Below are positions 32,101-43,204 of a DNA stretch of 64,000 nucleotides, one piece after another. Below the pieces are notes generated by a model. It did no database searches. It worked only from the letters and a program-made list of their open reading frames with translations, and was not told the origin of the DNA. Each line of letters opens with the position of its first letter. The first letter of the stretch is position 1. The DNA is from Tenrec ecaudatus (lineage: Eukaryota > Chordata > Mammalia > Afrosoricida > Tenrecidae), in assembly GCF_050624435.1 (NCBI RefSeq), contig NC_134531.1, forward strand, positions 256,570,812-256,634,811, in the 5' to 3' direction. The position numbers and the translations under genes are program-made.

Positions 32101-33235
32101 CTGTTGTTGTTTGGTGCCAGCAGGTGGGTTCTGACCCACAGCGACCCTATGCTCAGCAAAATGAAACACTGCACAGTGCTGAGCCATCCTCACTACTGCT
32201 CCTGTGCTTGAGCCCCTTATGTTACCACTGTATCAATCCATCTCAGTGAGGGCCTTCCTCTCTCTGCTCTGTCCCTCCTCTTTACCAACCTTGATGAACT
32301 TCCCTTGGGCCTGATTTTGAAATGACAACATGTCCAATTGAAATGACATTTAAATGACCACAAGTTAGGCAAGACAGAGTCTTGCCATCCTTGTCTGTAA
32401 GGAACACTCTGACCGTATTCCTTCTAAGACACATTTGTTGTTTGGCAGTCCATGTTGCTTTCATTATTCTTTTCCAGCACCACAATCCAAACTCATCAAT
32501 CCCTTCTTTATTCAATGTCCAACTTTTACATTCATAAGAGGGCACTGAAAATACCATAACTTAGTCTTCAAAGAGCATACTTCATTTTCAATACTCTAAA
32601 GAGTTTTTTCCCCCAGCAGATAGACCCAGTGAAATGCATCTTTCATCATTTGACTGCTGCTTCCATGAGCATTGAATGTGGATCCAAGCAAAATGAAATC
32701 GTTAACCACTTCCATAGTTTTCCCATTTACTATGTGTTACCTCTTGGTTCAGTTGTGAGGCTTTTGATCTTCTTTACATTAAGCTGTTACCCACACTGAA
32801 GACTACAATCCTTGATATTCATCAGCAAGTGAGTGCCTGAAGTCAAAGTCAGCAAGCAAGGTTGTTTCACCGTTTTAGCTTGTTAATAAACCATCTTCAA
32901 ATGCTGATGCCCCATTCTTCTTCATATAGTCCAGTTTCCCGAGTTATTTGCTCACACACAAATTAAATAAGTATGGTGAGAGGCTACAGCCCCGATGCAC
33001 ACCTTTTTTGATTTTACACAATATAGTATGCCCTTGTTCTGTTTGTCCATTTGCTTCTTGCTCTTTATACAAATTCCACAAAAACACAATCAAGTATTCT
33101 GGAATTTTCTTTCTTATCAAGGTTATCCATAATCTGTTACAATACACAAAGTCAATTACCTTTGCATACATAGTCAATAAAACATTACATCTTAATTTCA
33201 ATAAAATCAAAATGTCCCTAGATGAGGTAATTCAA
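32101..33235 (-). mobile_element. RTE LINE copy, 5'-truncated, with RT domain remnant
   Basis: Antisense. It starts at the 3' terminus ('ctgttgttgtttggtgcc') and runs through 'gatccaagcaaaatgaaatc' to the RT. The minus-strand frame 33210-32944 translates to RTE reverse-transcriptase sequence, including AKVIDFVYCNRLWITL (the KAFDxVxHxxLW region) and GVHRGCSLSPYLFNL (the GxRQGCxLSPxLFN region). The catalytic YADD region is broken. Dead copy, about 1.1 kb, and the best-preserved RT in the window. Confidence 0.82.
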
Positions 33236-33801
33236 CGATATTGATGATTTTTGTGTCAATTAAAAATACACTTGGTGAAAGAATGGTATATGGGGCTACA
33301 CCTAACCTCCTCTGATTTCACAAGGGAAAATAAAACTATTATCTGTCAAACCACAGCCAATTTCTGGGACACTCATGCAATATTACAAAAGTTCTTTAGG
33401 ACTGACCATAGATATCCAAAGAGTATGTCCTTTTGCCAAGAGTCTCAGCCAGCTCAGCTATAGCTTCATAGATTCCCAAACTTTACTCCCCCAGTTAAGA
33501 GGGATGCACTCCATTCCTGCCTGAAGCCACTCAGCTTGACTGGCTTCGTGGGCTGGTAATGGTACTCCTCTGTTTCATGCTCTTGAATCTCCTGCTTCTG
33601 TGGTCTCTGCTACCTCTGTGTCTCTGACATCAGAGGTTCCATGTCCTGGATAAAGGGATTTCAGTGAACATGGGTACTAGATCTTAAGTTGTTGTCCACT
33701 CCTGGTTTGACTTTCTTGATTCCTTTCCTGCTTCTGAAAAGGTTATTTTCATAAGCAGCCAGATAGCTAAATTGACCAATCCCGCCATCAGAATTCCATT
33801 T
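33236..33801. other. Non-coding stretch, nothing recognised
   Basis: The part around 33470-33660 is less AT-rich, but I could not assign it. It precedes a clean L1 3' end insertion. Confidence 0.45.
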
Positions 33802-34175
33802 AAAATCACAATTAAACCCCTCAGGATCAGCGGTGAGAGGGGCAATACCAAGAGTGTGTAGGGAAGGTGACGGAGAAAGATGGAACAGATTATAGGGATC
33901 TACATATAACCTCCTCCTTGGGGGACTGACAGCGAAGTGGGTGAAGGGAGACGTCTGATGGTGTAAGATATAAAAAATTAATAATAATTTATAAATTATC
34001 AAGGGTCCATGGGGGAGGGAGGAGCGGGGAGGGAGGGGAAAAATGAGGAGCTGATACTAAGGGTTCAAGAGGAAAGAAAATGTTTTGATAATGAGGATGG
34101 CAATGTATGTACAAATGTGCTTGACCCAATGTGCGACTCCCCAATAAAATGATTTTTAAAAAAAATCACAATTAA
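33802..34175 (+). mobile_element. Lineage-specific L1 3' end with perfect 14-bp target-site duplication
   Basis: Body 33816-34161. 'cccctcaggatcagcggtg', 'atttataaattatcaagg', a G-rich polypurine tract (34007-34037), 'gtacaaatgtgcttgacc', then 'ccccaataaaatgattt' and poly(A). The duplication 'aaaatcacaattaa' is identical at 33802-33815 and 34162-34175. A typical 5'-truncated L1 insertion, younger than most repeats here. Confidence 0.85.
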
Positions 34176-35928
34176 CCTTGTTGACAATCAATCATAACCA
34201 AATGATATAATCTTATCTGCAAATCTGCCACATTCTGTATTCTAGACCCATCAGGAAATGAGGAAATGCACCCAATCTGCATGGCTCCAATAAGCGATAT
34301 GATGGGAGTTACATACAGGACATCTAAAAGAGTCACATCAAATGTATCACTGCACCACATTTGGACTTCAATCATGAGAAAGTTACCAATCCCAAGAGGC
34401 ATACAAGTGTGTCATTATATATATATATATAATTTATTTAATGCCATTTCTTGAAAAATGTATTAGAGGAAATTTTTAGAGAAAGTTAAAAAAGTTTTTA
34501 AAATTGCGTGCCATAAACTTGTTTTCTTTTGAATCTTTAAAGCTAGAAAACCTGGAGGTGTGTTCATCCCTCCCCAAAACCATTACAGAAAACAAAGGAC
34601 ATGTCGGGTTAAAAGTGAACTCTAACAAAACATCACTGAAATATCACTGCTGAAAATGTCATCCATGAAATAATACAGAGAACTGAAAAGTACATCTATC
34701 TTTGAAAAATTGAGGTACTTAGAGAATCTCTCACAACTCTTGTCATAATTGTTTATTGTCAGCAATGAATCATTCTTGGTCACCATTTTTAGATTTACAC
34801 TCACAAAAGCTTAGAAAATGATATGTTTAAACTTACAAGTCTCTATTTTCTTGTTCATAAAAAGACATATTCTCTAATATTTACAAGTTTGTATTGAACA
34901 TCCACTGAAAACCTGGGTCGATTAATTTCTTGGTAAACACAACTTCCTTGAAAAATTTATCAGTGATAGGAATCATTTCAAAGTTCCTTGAATCTGGATA
35001 TGTTTATTTCTTATATAAATCCATTAAACTAATATTGTTTGATTTTAAAATAATGAGTAGTAATAACCAACAATTAATTGATCAAAATAATGATTGTAGT
35101 TAAAAATAAAACATAAACCATATTTTTGTGTCAGTCATACAGTTACTTTTGCCTTTTTTCTAATAAGGTCAAAACATCCTCTGAAGCAATAAAACATGTG
35201 ACAGAGTTATAAATTGGTGAATTCAGGACTAAAAGCTAGCAAAACAAAACACTGCTTCATTATGCACCCTCTTCCTACTTACTGCCAAGTTTGACCCCAT
35301 TCATCTCATTGGAGTTGCTACCCCCTTTCATTGATCCTGTTCTTTACCCAGCATGCTGTGCTTCTGCGATAGCTCCTTCTTGATCACATGTGCAAAGTCT
35401 GTGGGACAAATTTTTACTACCCTCAATTTTCAGGGATTTGTGTCTGTATTTCTTCCAAGATTATTGTACTCATTCTTTTGATATTGTACTCATTCTTTTG
35501 ATATTCCTTGATATATATATATATATATATATAATGCTTCAAGTGTTCTACCCCTTCCTCTCACAAATAAAAACAAAAACTCATTGCTACCAGTTTCTTT
35601 ATGGAAGTAGACTGCCATATATTTTTCCTGCACTTCAAACATAAAAATGTGCAAATAAAAATGCAAACAGTTTTATGCTAGGGTCAGTTAAATTAGAGTT
35701 TCTTTAAGGAAAAAATGTTTTGAATTCAATGTTGCGGGGAGGGACTAAAATAACATAATTAACCATTCAAATATTCTTTTAAATGATTTAACTTTAAACA
35801 AAGTGATAATACAAAATAAAAATGTGCAAAACTCAGTCATTTAAATATAAAGTTTACAACAGCTTTAGTTAAAATGATAATAAAATTATTCAATTACTGC
35901 CTTTATTTTGAATTTATAGAGGAGCCCT
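34176..35928. other. AT-rich non-coding stretch with small simple repeats
   Basis: Contains short TA tracts (34413-34433, 35509-35533) and a 20-bp tandem duplication (35462-35501). No element or gene recognised in 1.75 kb. Confidence 0.45.
35462..35501. repeat. 20-bp tandem duplication
   Basis: The unit 'tattgtactcattcttttga' is repeated exactly (35462-35481 and 35482-35501), followed by a partial third copy and a TA tract. Confidence 0.9.
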
Positions 35929-36110
35929 GGTGATGCAGTGGTTACCGTTGGACTTTGATCAGCATGGTCGGCAGTTCAAAACCACCAACAGGTCTGAGGG
36001 AGAAAGACTCTCTTTGTACTTCCGCAAACAGTTATAGACGGAAACCCACAGGGGTTCGCTCTGTGTCAGCATCGATTCAATGACATAGAGTTTTATTTGG
36101 CCTTTGGTTT
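35929..36110 (+). mobile_element. AfroSINE copy, well preserved
   Basis: Head 'gaggagccctggtgatgcag' and 'tggttaccgttgg' (A-box-like part), 'cggcagttcaaaaccacc' (B-box-like part), 'ttccgcaaacagttatagac', 'aacccacaggggttcgctc' and tail 'cagcatcgattcaatgac'. It has the clearest tRNA-like head of the SINEs in this window. Confidence 0.92.
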
Positions 36111-37332
36111 TATATCCCTTCGATGTTTCTTCAGATAGTGATGATTAATATGATCTACCTTCATCTTTAACTGTTCAACTGACTATCCACCAGGTGCCTT
36201 CTGACTGCTCCATGTTGCTTTTAGATTATTTGCTTTTCCTTCTAGGTATAAAATTGTTGCTGTTCTTACCTTCCTTGTGCCCTGATTTGTGAGCTCTTGC
36301 TGAATTAATCATTTTAATTGTTCCTGAAACATTTTCCATGATGTCACTGTTTTGGACTGCAGATTTCCTACTTATTTTCTACATTTTCTATGAAGTTATT
36401 CAACATGCTTATATGAAATAACTCTTTCTTTAAATGAAGACAAAATCTTTCATCCTTTTAGTCATCATATTGTTTTTTCTATTTTACAGCTCTCTTGGCA
36501 GTTACAATATTGGCTCTCTGACCATTGCGTGAAAACACGCAGTTCCTGCCCTGAAGTCCTCCCCTTGCTACATTTGTAGGACATGGAAGAGATTCCAGGC
36601 TGCAATCCTCGGATCTAATGTCTTTTGAAATAATTCTGAACAGAGTATTTCTGGAGAAGAAAACACTTTTTATTTTTACAACCAACAAAGTATTCAATCA
36701 TCTTTCTACTATTATGATTTACAAAACATTTCCAAAGGATAAAATATGACCTTTAAACATGCCATAGAGTAAATGCCTTGATATGAACTTATTCTTAATT
36801 TATACCTCAAATGTAAAAATATGCTTCCTTTACTGGAATTTCAAGAGTTGTCAGTTTACTACTCTTCCTACTATTAAAAATACAGTACAGATTAGTATAT
36901 TAAAATTACACAAGTACAGATAAGCTGAAATGTAGTATATAAATAAAAAATAATTGGTTCAACAAACAAATTAGAAGGAAAATAGAAAGGCTAGCTTAGC
37001 TCTGAAGCTGATTTACATTTATCTTACAATGTAAATTTGAGTTTTATTGATCACAGCAAGGAACAGAAGAACAAGCCTGGAACAGAGGAAACAGTAAATT
37101 GATATTTTGTATTAAAATTTGGGGATTAGATATACAAAAGTCCAATTTTCCACCCCGGTAACATTCTACTTGTTCATAAATTTCATTTGCATATATACTT
37201 AGTTCACCATTCTCAATTTAGAGCATTTGAAATATGGTACCAGGTATAAGTAATCTAAGTTTGTCTTTTAGTACAGTGTGCAATTCAAATAATTTATAGA
37301 GCAAATGTGACAGAGCTTCTTCAATAACGTGT
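36111..37332. other. Non-coding stretch, nothing recognised
   Basis: A splice-acceptor-like string at 36473-36488 was considered and rejected. No repeat family assigned. Confidence 0.45.
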
Positions 37333-37505
37333 TTTGTTGTTGCTAGATGTCATTGAGTTTATCTCAACTCGCAGAGACCCCGTATGTTGCAGGACTGCTT
37401 CGTAGCATTTTCTTGGCTGTAACCTGAATGGAAGCAGATGGTCTGGGGTTTTCTTCATAAGTACCACTGAATAGGCTCAACCCGTCATCATCTAGCACAA
37501 CAATT
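37333..37505 (-). mobile_element. AfroSINE copy
   Basis: Antisense. 'ttttgttgttgctagatgtc' and 'attgagtttatctcaactc' form the reversed tail, followed by 'actgcttcgtagcattttc', 'tggctgtaacctgaatgg' and 'aagcagatggtctgg'. The head region is degraded. Confidence 0.65.
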
Positions 37506-38615
37506 GAATCTAAACTCTGTAGCATATTCTTGAGCACACTAAGAAGAATATTTATAAGATTTAGCTGAAAATCTATGTTGGTGCTTAATTTTCTATATCT
37601 TAATTGGAACAGTCATGTATACAAAGTATTTCTCATAATTAGTAATTCCAGTTCTTTTGGTTTTATTCCTTTGATCAGAAGCAAAAATCTTAATTTATAG
37701 CTTTGGGATTAATTCAAACTAAAAGCAAATTTATAATAATAATCCACCAAGCTAGCAGTTGAACTTAAAAAAATAACAAAACAACATTATATAACTATCC
37801 CTTGCAAACTAGACTACATGCTATGTGAGTAATCACATTTATTAAAACCTATTTCATTTTGAATGTACACATATCAGAAGCTTGCAACAAGATTCACTGC
37901 AAATAACCACCAAATTTGAAGCAATTGTCTTGAAAATTATCTACTTTGTGAAAATTGTAAATTTTATGTGTACATGTACATTATGTCTGACTTTGTTAAA
38001 TATGTCTATTTATCAAGCGTTGACATCAAAATCCTGAAGATCTGTCTGTATCACTTAGGACATTTATACTCCAATTGGATAATATGTCTGGAATCTGGTT
38101 GTAAATAACAGCACCTTTTTCTATCCCACATTCTGGTGCATAGGGCTCACTACATTTTTATACATACCCTTTTTATTAAAGAGAGACCACTCCTTTTTAT
38201 AAGGAAAATATATTTTACTTTATAGTCATAAGGTGTTGTTTTCATTTCTTTACTCATGCAGTACTTGGGAAAGTAGCTACATTTCCTTAATAACAAAGAA
38301 GAAACATTTGTAGGAGGAATTAGTAGATTAGAAGCAGTAGCCTCAATTTTATTAAGTGAGTATTTGGCCTAAAACATATAATACGTAGTAACTCTGAAAC
38401 AGAATATTTGAGGCATTTGGATTTCTCTCTTCAGAAGTACGCAAAATGCCTTATGAACAGGGAGATAGAAATGCATCAGATGCAAAAGTAATACACGTGG
38501 AGAGAAGGATTGGTATTTTAAAGAGATATTTTTATTTTAAGGCAGTGATTACTCCATTCTGTTTGCATGTTAGAATACTTTAACAATAGAGCTCCTTTTG
38601 TCCCTACACCAGAAA
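37506..38615. other. AT-rich non-coding stretch, nothing recognised
   Basis: No repeat, exon or RNA gene recognised. Confidence 0.45.
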
Positions 38616-38757
38616 TTTTGACAGCATTAGGGTGATGTAGTGGTTATGCTGCAATCTGCATGGTTGTCAGTTTGAAACCACCAGGACCTCCAAGGGAGAA
38701 AGACTGACTTTCTACTCCTATAAACATTGACAGTCTCAGAAATCCACCGAGGCTCAC
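38616..38757 (+). mobile_element. AfroSINE, 5' part (split by LTR)
   Basis: 'gggtgatgtagtggttatgc', 'gtcagtttgaaaccaccag', 'gggagaaagactgactttc' and 'cagtctcagaaatccaccg' followed by 'aggctcac'. It breaks at 38757, where an ERVL-like LTR begins, and the SINE tail continues at 39303. Confidence 0.82.
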
Positions 38758-39302
38758 TGTGCTAGTCTGGGTAGACTAGAGAAACAAATTCATAGATTCT
38801 CATAGGTGTATAAGAAAGATATCTATATAGAAGAGCAATTGAATATTCAGAAAACACCCCAGTCCAGTCCAAATCAAGTCCTTAAGTCCAATATTAGCCC
38901 CATATGTCTGATATCAATCTATAAAGTCCTCTTCAGACTCACAAAATACATGCAATGATGCTGAATGCAGGATGGTCACAGGACAGTGGTTGGAAAGTTT
39001 TTGGGACCCAGTGCCTTTTGTAAGCATTTCGGTGCTGGCAGGGGTTTCCATGTAGTTCCTCTGGTTCAGGGACTCTGACTGCCATTAGGCTATCTCCACA
39101 TCGCTTGTCAACAAGAATGTCTCTCTAAGAGTAAGCTGAGACAGAGTGTGTCCCCTGTCTCCTGGGGGGGAATACAGCAGTTTCCAGAATCCTCAGGAGA
39201 AGACTGTGCCCACAGAGAGGCCTCATTGGCCAAATCCTGACAGATAGACTCCATCCCTACAATCTTCATCTCAAATTGACACCAGATTATGTAAGTACCA
39301 CA
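38758..39302 (-). mobile_element. ERVL/MLT2-like solo LTR inserted in an AfroSINE
   Basis: 545 bp with plus-strand ends 'tgtgctagtctgggtagac' and 'gattatgtaagtaccaca'. Perfect 5-bp target duplication 'ctcac' (38753-38757 and 39303-39307), as expected for ERVL-type integration. The SINE sequence resumes immediately after. No internal retroviral sequence remains. This copy gives the best-defined ends for the family in this window. Confidence 0.9.
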
Positions 39303-39350
39303 CTCACTATGAGTCAGCAGTAACTCTGTGGTAGGGAGTGAGAGGGCATT
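39303..39350 (+). mobile_element. AfroSINE, 3' part (split by LTR)
   Basis: 'ctcactatgagtcagcagta' followed by 'actctgtggtagg' is the SINE tail (consensus near 'gctatgagtcggaatcgact'), continuing the copy broken at 38757. Confidence 0.75.
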
Positions 39351-40499
39351 TGGTAGAGATGTGGATCCCCCAGCCTCACCTTTGGTTCGCTACCTAGAAC
39401 CTATTGGAGCGTGTCCAGTCAATGTTGGACTTAGCAAAATGATGCTACAGTGTGAGAGTCATAGAACTAGGTTGTTTTGGTTATAATATATAATGCCTTA
39501 TTCCAAATTAAAAGAAAACATAAGTAACAATGTTTTTCAGGTAGGGCATGGTAGAGTCTCAAAGCAATATGATGCAGTAATGACCAGAATAAGGGTTTGG
39601 ATCTTTTATGGCATGTTCTAGCTGTGTACATTTTTCCAGTTTTTAAAAATCTCCCCTACTACAGTTACTTAACCTATTGAATAGGAAAAATTATTTCTAT
39701 TTCATAGAATTTTTATTATAAAGATAATGCAATTAATATTTTTATCAGAGTACAGGACACACAGAAAGTCAATAGAAAAATATTGATTTATGGTGATGAT
39801 ACTATTATTGTTATTAGTGATGTGGGCATAAGCATTTTAATGTTAAATAATATATTAGTTTCAAAATTATCTTTATGGGTGATATTTTGGTCTGGAAATT
39901 CAGCAATTGATAGACCATTTTGTTTATAAAATCATTTTCAATATTTATCATTGTGTCACGAAGGGATTGCTGGTTTCTAACATCATACACTTTAAGAATA
40001 TTACTTTAATTTAAAAAATAAAATTTTTAACTTTAAGCTTTCAAAGTTTACCACCATAGTTATTAGTATAAATATTATTTATTTTGTTAACTGGGAGTTA
40101 ACTATGTGCATTGATAAATATGTAAATATAAATTGGAATAAAATATAATGCAGCAATGTTACTTTTACTATAAAATAGATTAATCAAAAAGTATTGCTAC
40201 TAGATTACAGACTATGTATGGAAAAGTGTAGTACAAATAATTAAGTTCAAACACTTCTCTGTCGTAGTACTGATTGGAGACAAGGTCTGTCAGAGATGTA
40301 TTTGTGTCAGTCTCCATAGGCTGCCCTCAAAAGAGGGACATGCCCAAACTTGCATGAAGGTCAACTAGGTCAAAAATTGATCCTTCCAAAATTATTTTAA
40401 GAAGTATAGAAGATGATGAATCAAATTTTGTGAAGTGGATAATAACAGAGAACACATTTGGGTTTTCCAATACAATGCAGTGAACAAGGTCCAATCAAA
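39351..40499. other. AT-rich non-coding stretch, nothing recognised
   Basis: No element recognised in this 1.1 kb. Confidence 0.45.
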
Positions 40500-41175
40500 A
40501 CCTCCAATATATTTCAAAATTCATATCCAGCACCACACTTCAAATGCAGCAATTCTTCAGACTTCCTTATTTAATGTCCAACTTTCATATTAATATGAAG
40601 CAATTAATAATACTATGGATTGGGGAGATACCCCTTAATCCTCAAATAACATTGTTTTTAACACTCTAGAGAGGTTCTGTGCAGTAAATTTAACTAATGT
40701 AATATTTCTGTTTATCTCTTGACTGCTAATTTCATGAATATTGATTGGAGATCCAAGCAAGACACAACCCTTAGCAACTTAAACACTGTCTCCTTTATCA
40801 TGCTATTACCTAAGGGTTCAGTTGTGCAGTTTTAGTTCCTCTTTAAATTGAATTGCAATCCATACAGAAGACTGCGATCCTTGATTTTCAGTAGCAAAGG
40901 CTTCAAGTTCTCCTTACTTTAAGAAAACATGTCTGTGTTATCTGCATATTACAGAGGGTTAAGGAGCCTTCCTCGCAACCTAATGCCACAGTCCTCTTCA
41001 TATAAGCCAATGTTTCTGATTATTAGCTCAGCTGCAGATTGAAATCTCACAACTTTCCTGATTTCAAAACATGTAGCAGTCCCTTGTTCTATTTGCAAAA
41101 CTGCCCTGCGATCCACGTACAAGCTCTGCTAGAGATGTACTCACTGTGCTTGGCTGTGACATTTATATCTTTCAT
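40500..41175 (-). mobile_element. RTE LINE internal fragment
   Basis: Antisense. 'tatccagcaccacacttcaa', 'atttaatgtccaactttcat', 'ggagatccaagcaagacac', 'aagactgcgatccttgattt' and 'tcccttgttctatttgcaaa'. It lacks the 3' terminal tail, unlike the copies at 32101 and 11785, so it was deleted or broken after insertion. Confidence 0.65.
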
Positions 41176-41282
41176 GAAGGTGAGTACTGGGCAGCACCAT
41201 GGGACAAGAGCTAGTTGTTCTTATTGAAGGGCTGCAATCCAGTGAGAACTCAAATCCGTTCATGGTATAATAACTATGGTTT

Positions 41283-42094
41283 ATATATGAGGGGTACCCC
41301 CACACACAAAAAATCTGAAATTGTGCTGGGTGGAGCAGAGTTTTCATAGTACATATATTTTCCCACTAGGCAAGCATCATCAAGCAACTTGCACTGAGTT
41401 AGCGCACACAGTGGCGTTGTCTGGGAATGTTCTCTCTGGTCACACTGGATTTTTTTGTAAACAGAGTTTCACTGAAACCTCATTTTCTTGTGACGGCTGA
41501 ATGAAGAGAACAACATGTGTCTGTGAAATGTTGTTTCTTTCTCCAGAATAATGCCACCGAAACCATTGTGATGTGATCACAGCTCCCAATGGCAGTGCTA
41601 TGGGGGGAAACAATCATGTACGAGTGGTTTTATCATTTCAAAAAAAGGAAAATGTCAATTGATGACCAATCTCATTCTGGATGTCAACTTCTCTAACAGA
41701 TGAAAATGTCAACTCGTAGTGCATTTGAGTTCAGTCCACCAGTTCAGACTGTTAATAAAGTTTTCTATTTAGAGGCTCTGAAAAGATTTCATAACAATGT
41801 GTAACAAAAAAGTCCTGATTCATGGTAATTGAATGATGGGTTTTGCCACTACGTCAATGCACCTGCTCACAGAGCCACCTCACTGTACCAGTTTGGGGTC
41901 AAGAAAATAGCACACCTCTCTTGTTCCATACACCTCACTCACCTGCTCTCACTTCATATGACTTCTTATTGTTTCCATGAACAAAGAGGAATATGAAAAG
42001 ACAATGATTTGATGACATAGAAGAATTGAAGAAAAAAGAATGATGGAGGTGCTGTCAGCCATTCAAAAAGATATTTGAACAAAAATTGTTTCCA
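41283..42094 (+). mobile_element. Mariner DNA transposon copy 1, first part
   Basis: The left end 'tatgaggggtacccccac' resembles that of the mariner at 54809. Degraded transposase follows: translated pieces resemble a mariner N-terminal segment around 41540-41680, then a YLEALKRFHNNV-like stretch near 41770 and NAPAHRATSLYQFGVKK near 41860, the region of a mariner catalytic aspartate. Many stops, no function. Interrupted at 42094 by an L1 3' end; mariner sequence resumes at about 42705. Confidence 0.75.
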
Positions 42095-42704
42095 TTCATT
42101 GCAATCAGTGCCCCCCACCCTCTCCACCTGTCCCCACCTTCCCCTACCCTTTTGTTATCTCTATTCCCATTCCTATTCCTGAGTTTCATGTGTTGTGAGT
42201 TTTATCGCTTGCCTATATCTATGTACATGCTCCTGTCTAGTCTAGATTGGGAAGCAGTACTGGGATCATGATAGTGGGGTTGGGGAGGGAGGGTGAGGAG
42301 GCCTCAAGGGATCAGAGGTATATTGTGTGACCCAGTAGTGTTCTACTGCACCCTGATTGACTCAACTCCTCCCTGAGACTCCTCTGTGGGCGTATGTTCC
42401 ATAACCACACACCCCCATCCAGGCGGAAAAGCAACAGAAACCAGAGGAGAAGGGAGACAGCAGTCAGTGTGAGATTTGAAAATAATTAACAATCTACTAT
42501 CTATCAAGAGGCCATGGGGGGGGGCGAGTAGTGAGTGGGGAAAAAAAGGAGGTGATATCAAGAACTCAATGGAAAGCAAATGTTTAGAAAAGAACAGTGG
42601 AATATATGTATGAATATATCAGATACAATTGATGTATGGATTATATCAAGAGTTGTAAGAACCCCCAATAAAATGATTATTAAAAAAGTGTGATATTCCA
42701 AAAG
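42095..42704 (+). mobile_element. Lineage-specific L1 3' end inserted in mariner
   Basis: About 610 bp ending 'gttgtaagaacccccaataa' and 'aatgattattaaaaaa'. It carries the L1 markers seen elsewhere, a G-run at 42517-42525 and 'acagatacaattgatgtatg'-like sequence, but has different, GC-richer sequence upstream, so it is a variant subfamily. The mariner motif 'aaaaattgtttcca' (42081-42094) reappears as 'aaaaatatgtttcca' (42706-42720), a probable target duplication. Confidence 0.75.
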
Positions 42705-42865
42705 AAAAAATATGTTTCCAAGAATAGAATAGCAGATTTGACAAATGTATTAAGTATAATGGAGAGTACTTTGAAAGTGATAAGGTTGCTTTGTAAAAAT
42801 ACAAACATACATAATTTTGAAATAAAAGTCTGGTTTTTACTGGAGGTACCTCCTAAAATATCCCT
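42705..42865 (+). mobile_element. Mariner DNA transposon copy 1, second part
   Basis: Resumes with 'atgtttccaagaatagaat', 'aatgtattaagtataatgg' and 'actttgaaagtgataagg'. These match the C-terminal transposase segment of the copy at 55600-55670. It ends at 'ggaggtacctcctaaaatat', the right inverted-repeat region. Confidence 0.7.
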
Positions 42866-43204
42866 GGTTCACATTTGGACATCTCTTTCTCATTATGTTT
42901 TAGTATATCATAGAATCTTTGGGTAATTTTCTCAAAGTGTTATCCAAAAAAGCAGATGCTATTATTCTTTGGACTTCTAGAAAGGCAATGGAAAAACACC
43001 TGGAGCACACCAAAATGTGTTGATGTCATCTCTGCTCTGGACCAACGTTTACTCTGATTGGATCACCCCTACCTTTTGATAGTCCCTATTTTGTACTTTG
43101 TCGTCAGCATCCCACTACTGGTATTTGAAATGCCAGTAGGCTGCATGAAAATCATTATTGTCTTTTATTTTCATGATTTAAAGAAATACTTTAGGATCTT
43201 CATC

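Noticed and set aside
32944-33244. Overlapping open frames on both strands as separate genes
   Set aside because: The minus-strand frame is RTE reverse transcriptase remnant; the plus-strand frame is its shadow.
36473-36580. Polypyrimidine tract plus CAG followed by a short open stretch, as an exon
   Set aside because: Splice-acceptor-like strings are common in AT-rich DNA; no matching donor, neighbouring exon or protein similarity.
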